The position numbers and the translations under genes are program-made. 64,000 bases of DNA from Asanoa hainanensis (GTDB taxonomy: Bacteria > Actinomycetota > Actinomycetes > Mycobacteriales > Micromonosporaceae): the NCBI RefSeq assembly GCF_900188485.1, contig NZ_FZPH01000001.1, positions 620,001 through 684,000 of the forward strand, written 5' to 3'. Below the pieces are notes generated by a model that did not search any database, was not told the origin of the DNA, and saw nothing but the letters and a program-made list of their open reading frames with translations. Shown here in pieces: positions 63,338 to 64,000 of the stretch. Each line of letters opens with the position of its first letter. The first letter of the stretch is position 1.

Positions 63338-64000
63338 TCACAGATCCCGCCGGCGGAACGCAAGCCCGGCCAGGCCCAGCACCAGGGCGACCCAGAGGGT
63401 CGTCCACGCGAGGTAGGTCCACGTGACCGACGCGTCGCTCATGAACGGATGCCCCTTCATGCCGGGGCCGAGGCTCATCAGCAGCGTCGGGTCCTGGAAG
63501 GCGTTCATGGCCCCGCGCCACAGCCCGTCGGTCGGCAGCAGGACCCGGGACACCTCGCCGATCCGCTCCACGCTCGCGTTGTTGAGGGAGTGGCCGACCC
63601 AGCCGACCACGCCGGCGATCCAGGTCGCGCCGAACAGGCCGACCGCGACGATGCCCGACGCCATCGGCGAGATGACGCTGGACAGCAGCAGCCCGAGGGT
63701 GAGCAACGCGGTGGTCTCGGCGGCGAGCAACGCCAACCCGGTCGCCGGCGCCGGCGGCCAGTAGTCCATGGTGATCCACACGATCAGAAGCTGGGCCAGC
63801 CCGGCCACGGCGACGAAGCCACAGCCGAAGACCGCGAGGCCCAGCCACTTGCCGACCAGCACCGAGGACCGCCGGACCGGGCGGGCCAGCATGGCCAGGG
63901 AGGCGCCCGACTCGATCTCGCCGGCCAGGGTCGGGCCGGCCAGGAACGCGGTGCCGAGCGCGGCGATCAGGCTCAGCCCGAACATCACCAGGTTGAGCAC
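63338..64000 (-). CDS. ABC-2 type permease (5' end missing)
   Basis: The last 220 residues of an ABC-2 membrane subunit. LAGPTLAGEIESGASLAMLA followed by RPVRRSSVLVGKWLG is the characteristic cytoplasmic segment, followed by helices at LAVFGCGFVAVAGLAQLLIV, GLALLAAETTALLTLGLLL and others, and a final helix WVALVLGLAGLAFRRRDL. The open frame reaches the window edge, and typical members have an extra N-terminal helix, so the start lies beyond 64000. Its ATPase is presumably in the adjacent sequence. Confidence 0.88.
   Translation of the reverse strand: MLNLVMFGLSLIAALGTAFLAGPTLAGEIESGASLAMLARPVRRSSVLVGKWLGLAVFGCGFVAVAGLAQLLIVWITMDYWPPAPATGLALLAAETTALLTLGLLLSSVISPMASGIVAVGLFGATWIAGVVGWVGHSLNNASVERIGEVSRVLLPTDGLWRGAMNAFQDPTLLMSLGPGMKGHPFMSDASVTWTYLAWTTLWVALVLGLAGLAFRRRDL

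Overview
The window is very GC-rich, uses many GTG starts, and carries ECF sigma factors, TetR/LacI/PadR/SARP regulators, Tat-type signal sequences and F420-type PPOX proteins. This fits a chromosomal segment of a filamentous actinobacterium; Micromonosporaceae is my inference from overall style, not proven. I see no rRNA, tRNA, CRISPR array, transposase, integrase or phage structural gene. Both ends cut genes: a GH2 beta-galactosidase on the left and an ABC-2 permease on the right.

Region 1 (1-18.7 kb): the end of a lacZ-type gene, then a string of small stress/redox modules. An ECF41-like sigma factor sits between its classical partners, a carboxymuconolactone decarboxylase and an NAD-dependent epimerase. 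Several oxidoreductases are paired head-to-head with TetR repressors, with visible palindromic operators between them. PhoD-like phosphatase, alpha/beta hydrolases, a SigG-like ECF factor, a frameshifted RibD/DHFR-like gene and a LOG-family protein complete the region. A 167-bp element with 21-bp inverted repeats lies between two convergent genes and supplies both of their stop codons.

Region 2 (18.7-34.4 kb) is the showpiece: a carbohydrate-utilisation locus split around a LacI regulator. The leftward operon encodes a sugar-binding lipoprotein, two ABC permeases, a GH63-like enzyme, a GH2 enzyme and a GH172 (DUF2961) enzyme. The rightward operon encodes LacI, a GH127-type beta-L-arabinofuranosidase, a GH38-like enzyme and a Gfo/Idh/MocA dehydrogenase. 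Five gene junctions use the same 4-base GTGA stop/start overlap. No ABC ATPase is present, so a shared ATPase encoded elsewhere must be used.

Region 3 (34.4-53 kb): a secreted endonuclease/exonuclease/phosphatase-fold protein, an MMPL exporter, YaaA, a PadR-ABC ATPase-FtsX export operon diverging from a large SARP/NB-ARC/TPR regulator, a membrane-anchored methyltransferase, DhaK-DhaL, two ECF sigma modules each overlapping a membrane-anchored partner, and several small membrane or secreted proteins.

Region 4 (53-64 kb): a second MMPL protein divergent from an SDR/NmrA/epimerase group, then an ADP-ribosylglycohydrolase, a YdcF/DUF218-like protein, NudC, a membrane alpha/beta-hydrolase-like protein, a possible LAS-type peptidase-like protein, a second secreted EEP-fold protein and the truncated ABC-2 permease. 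No intergenic stretch exceeds 300 bases; the longest (about 250 bases) are described as repeats or regulatory regions.
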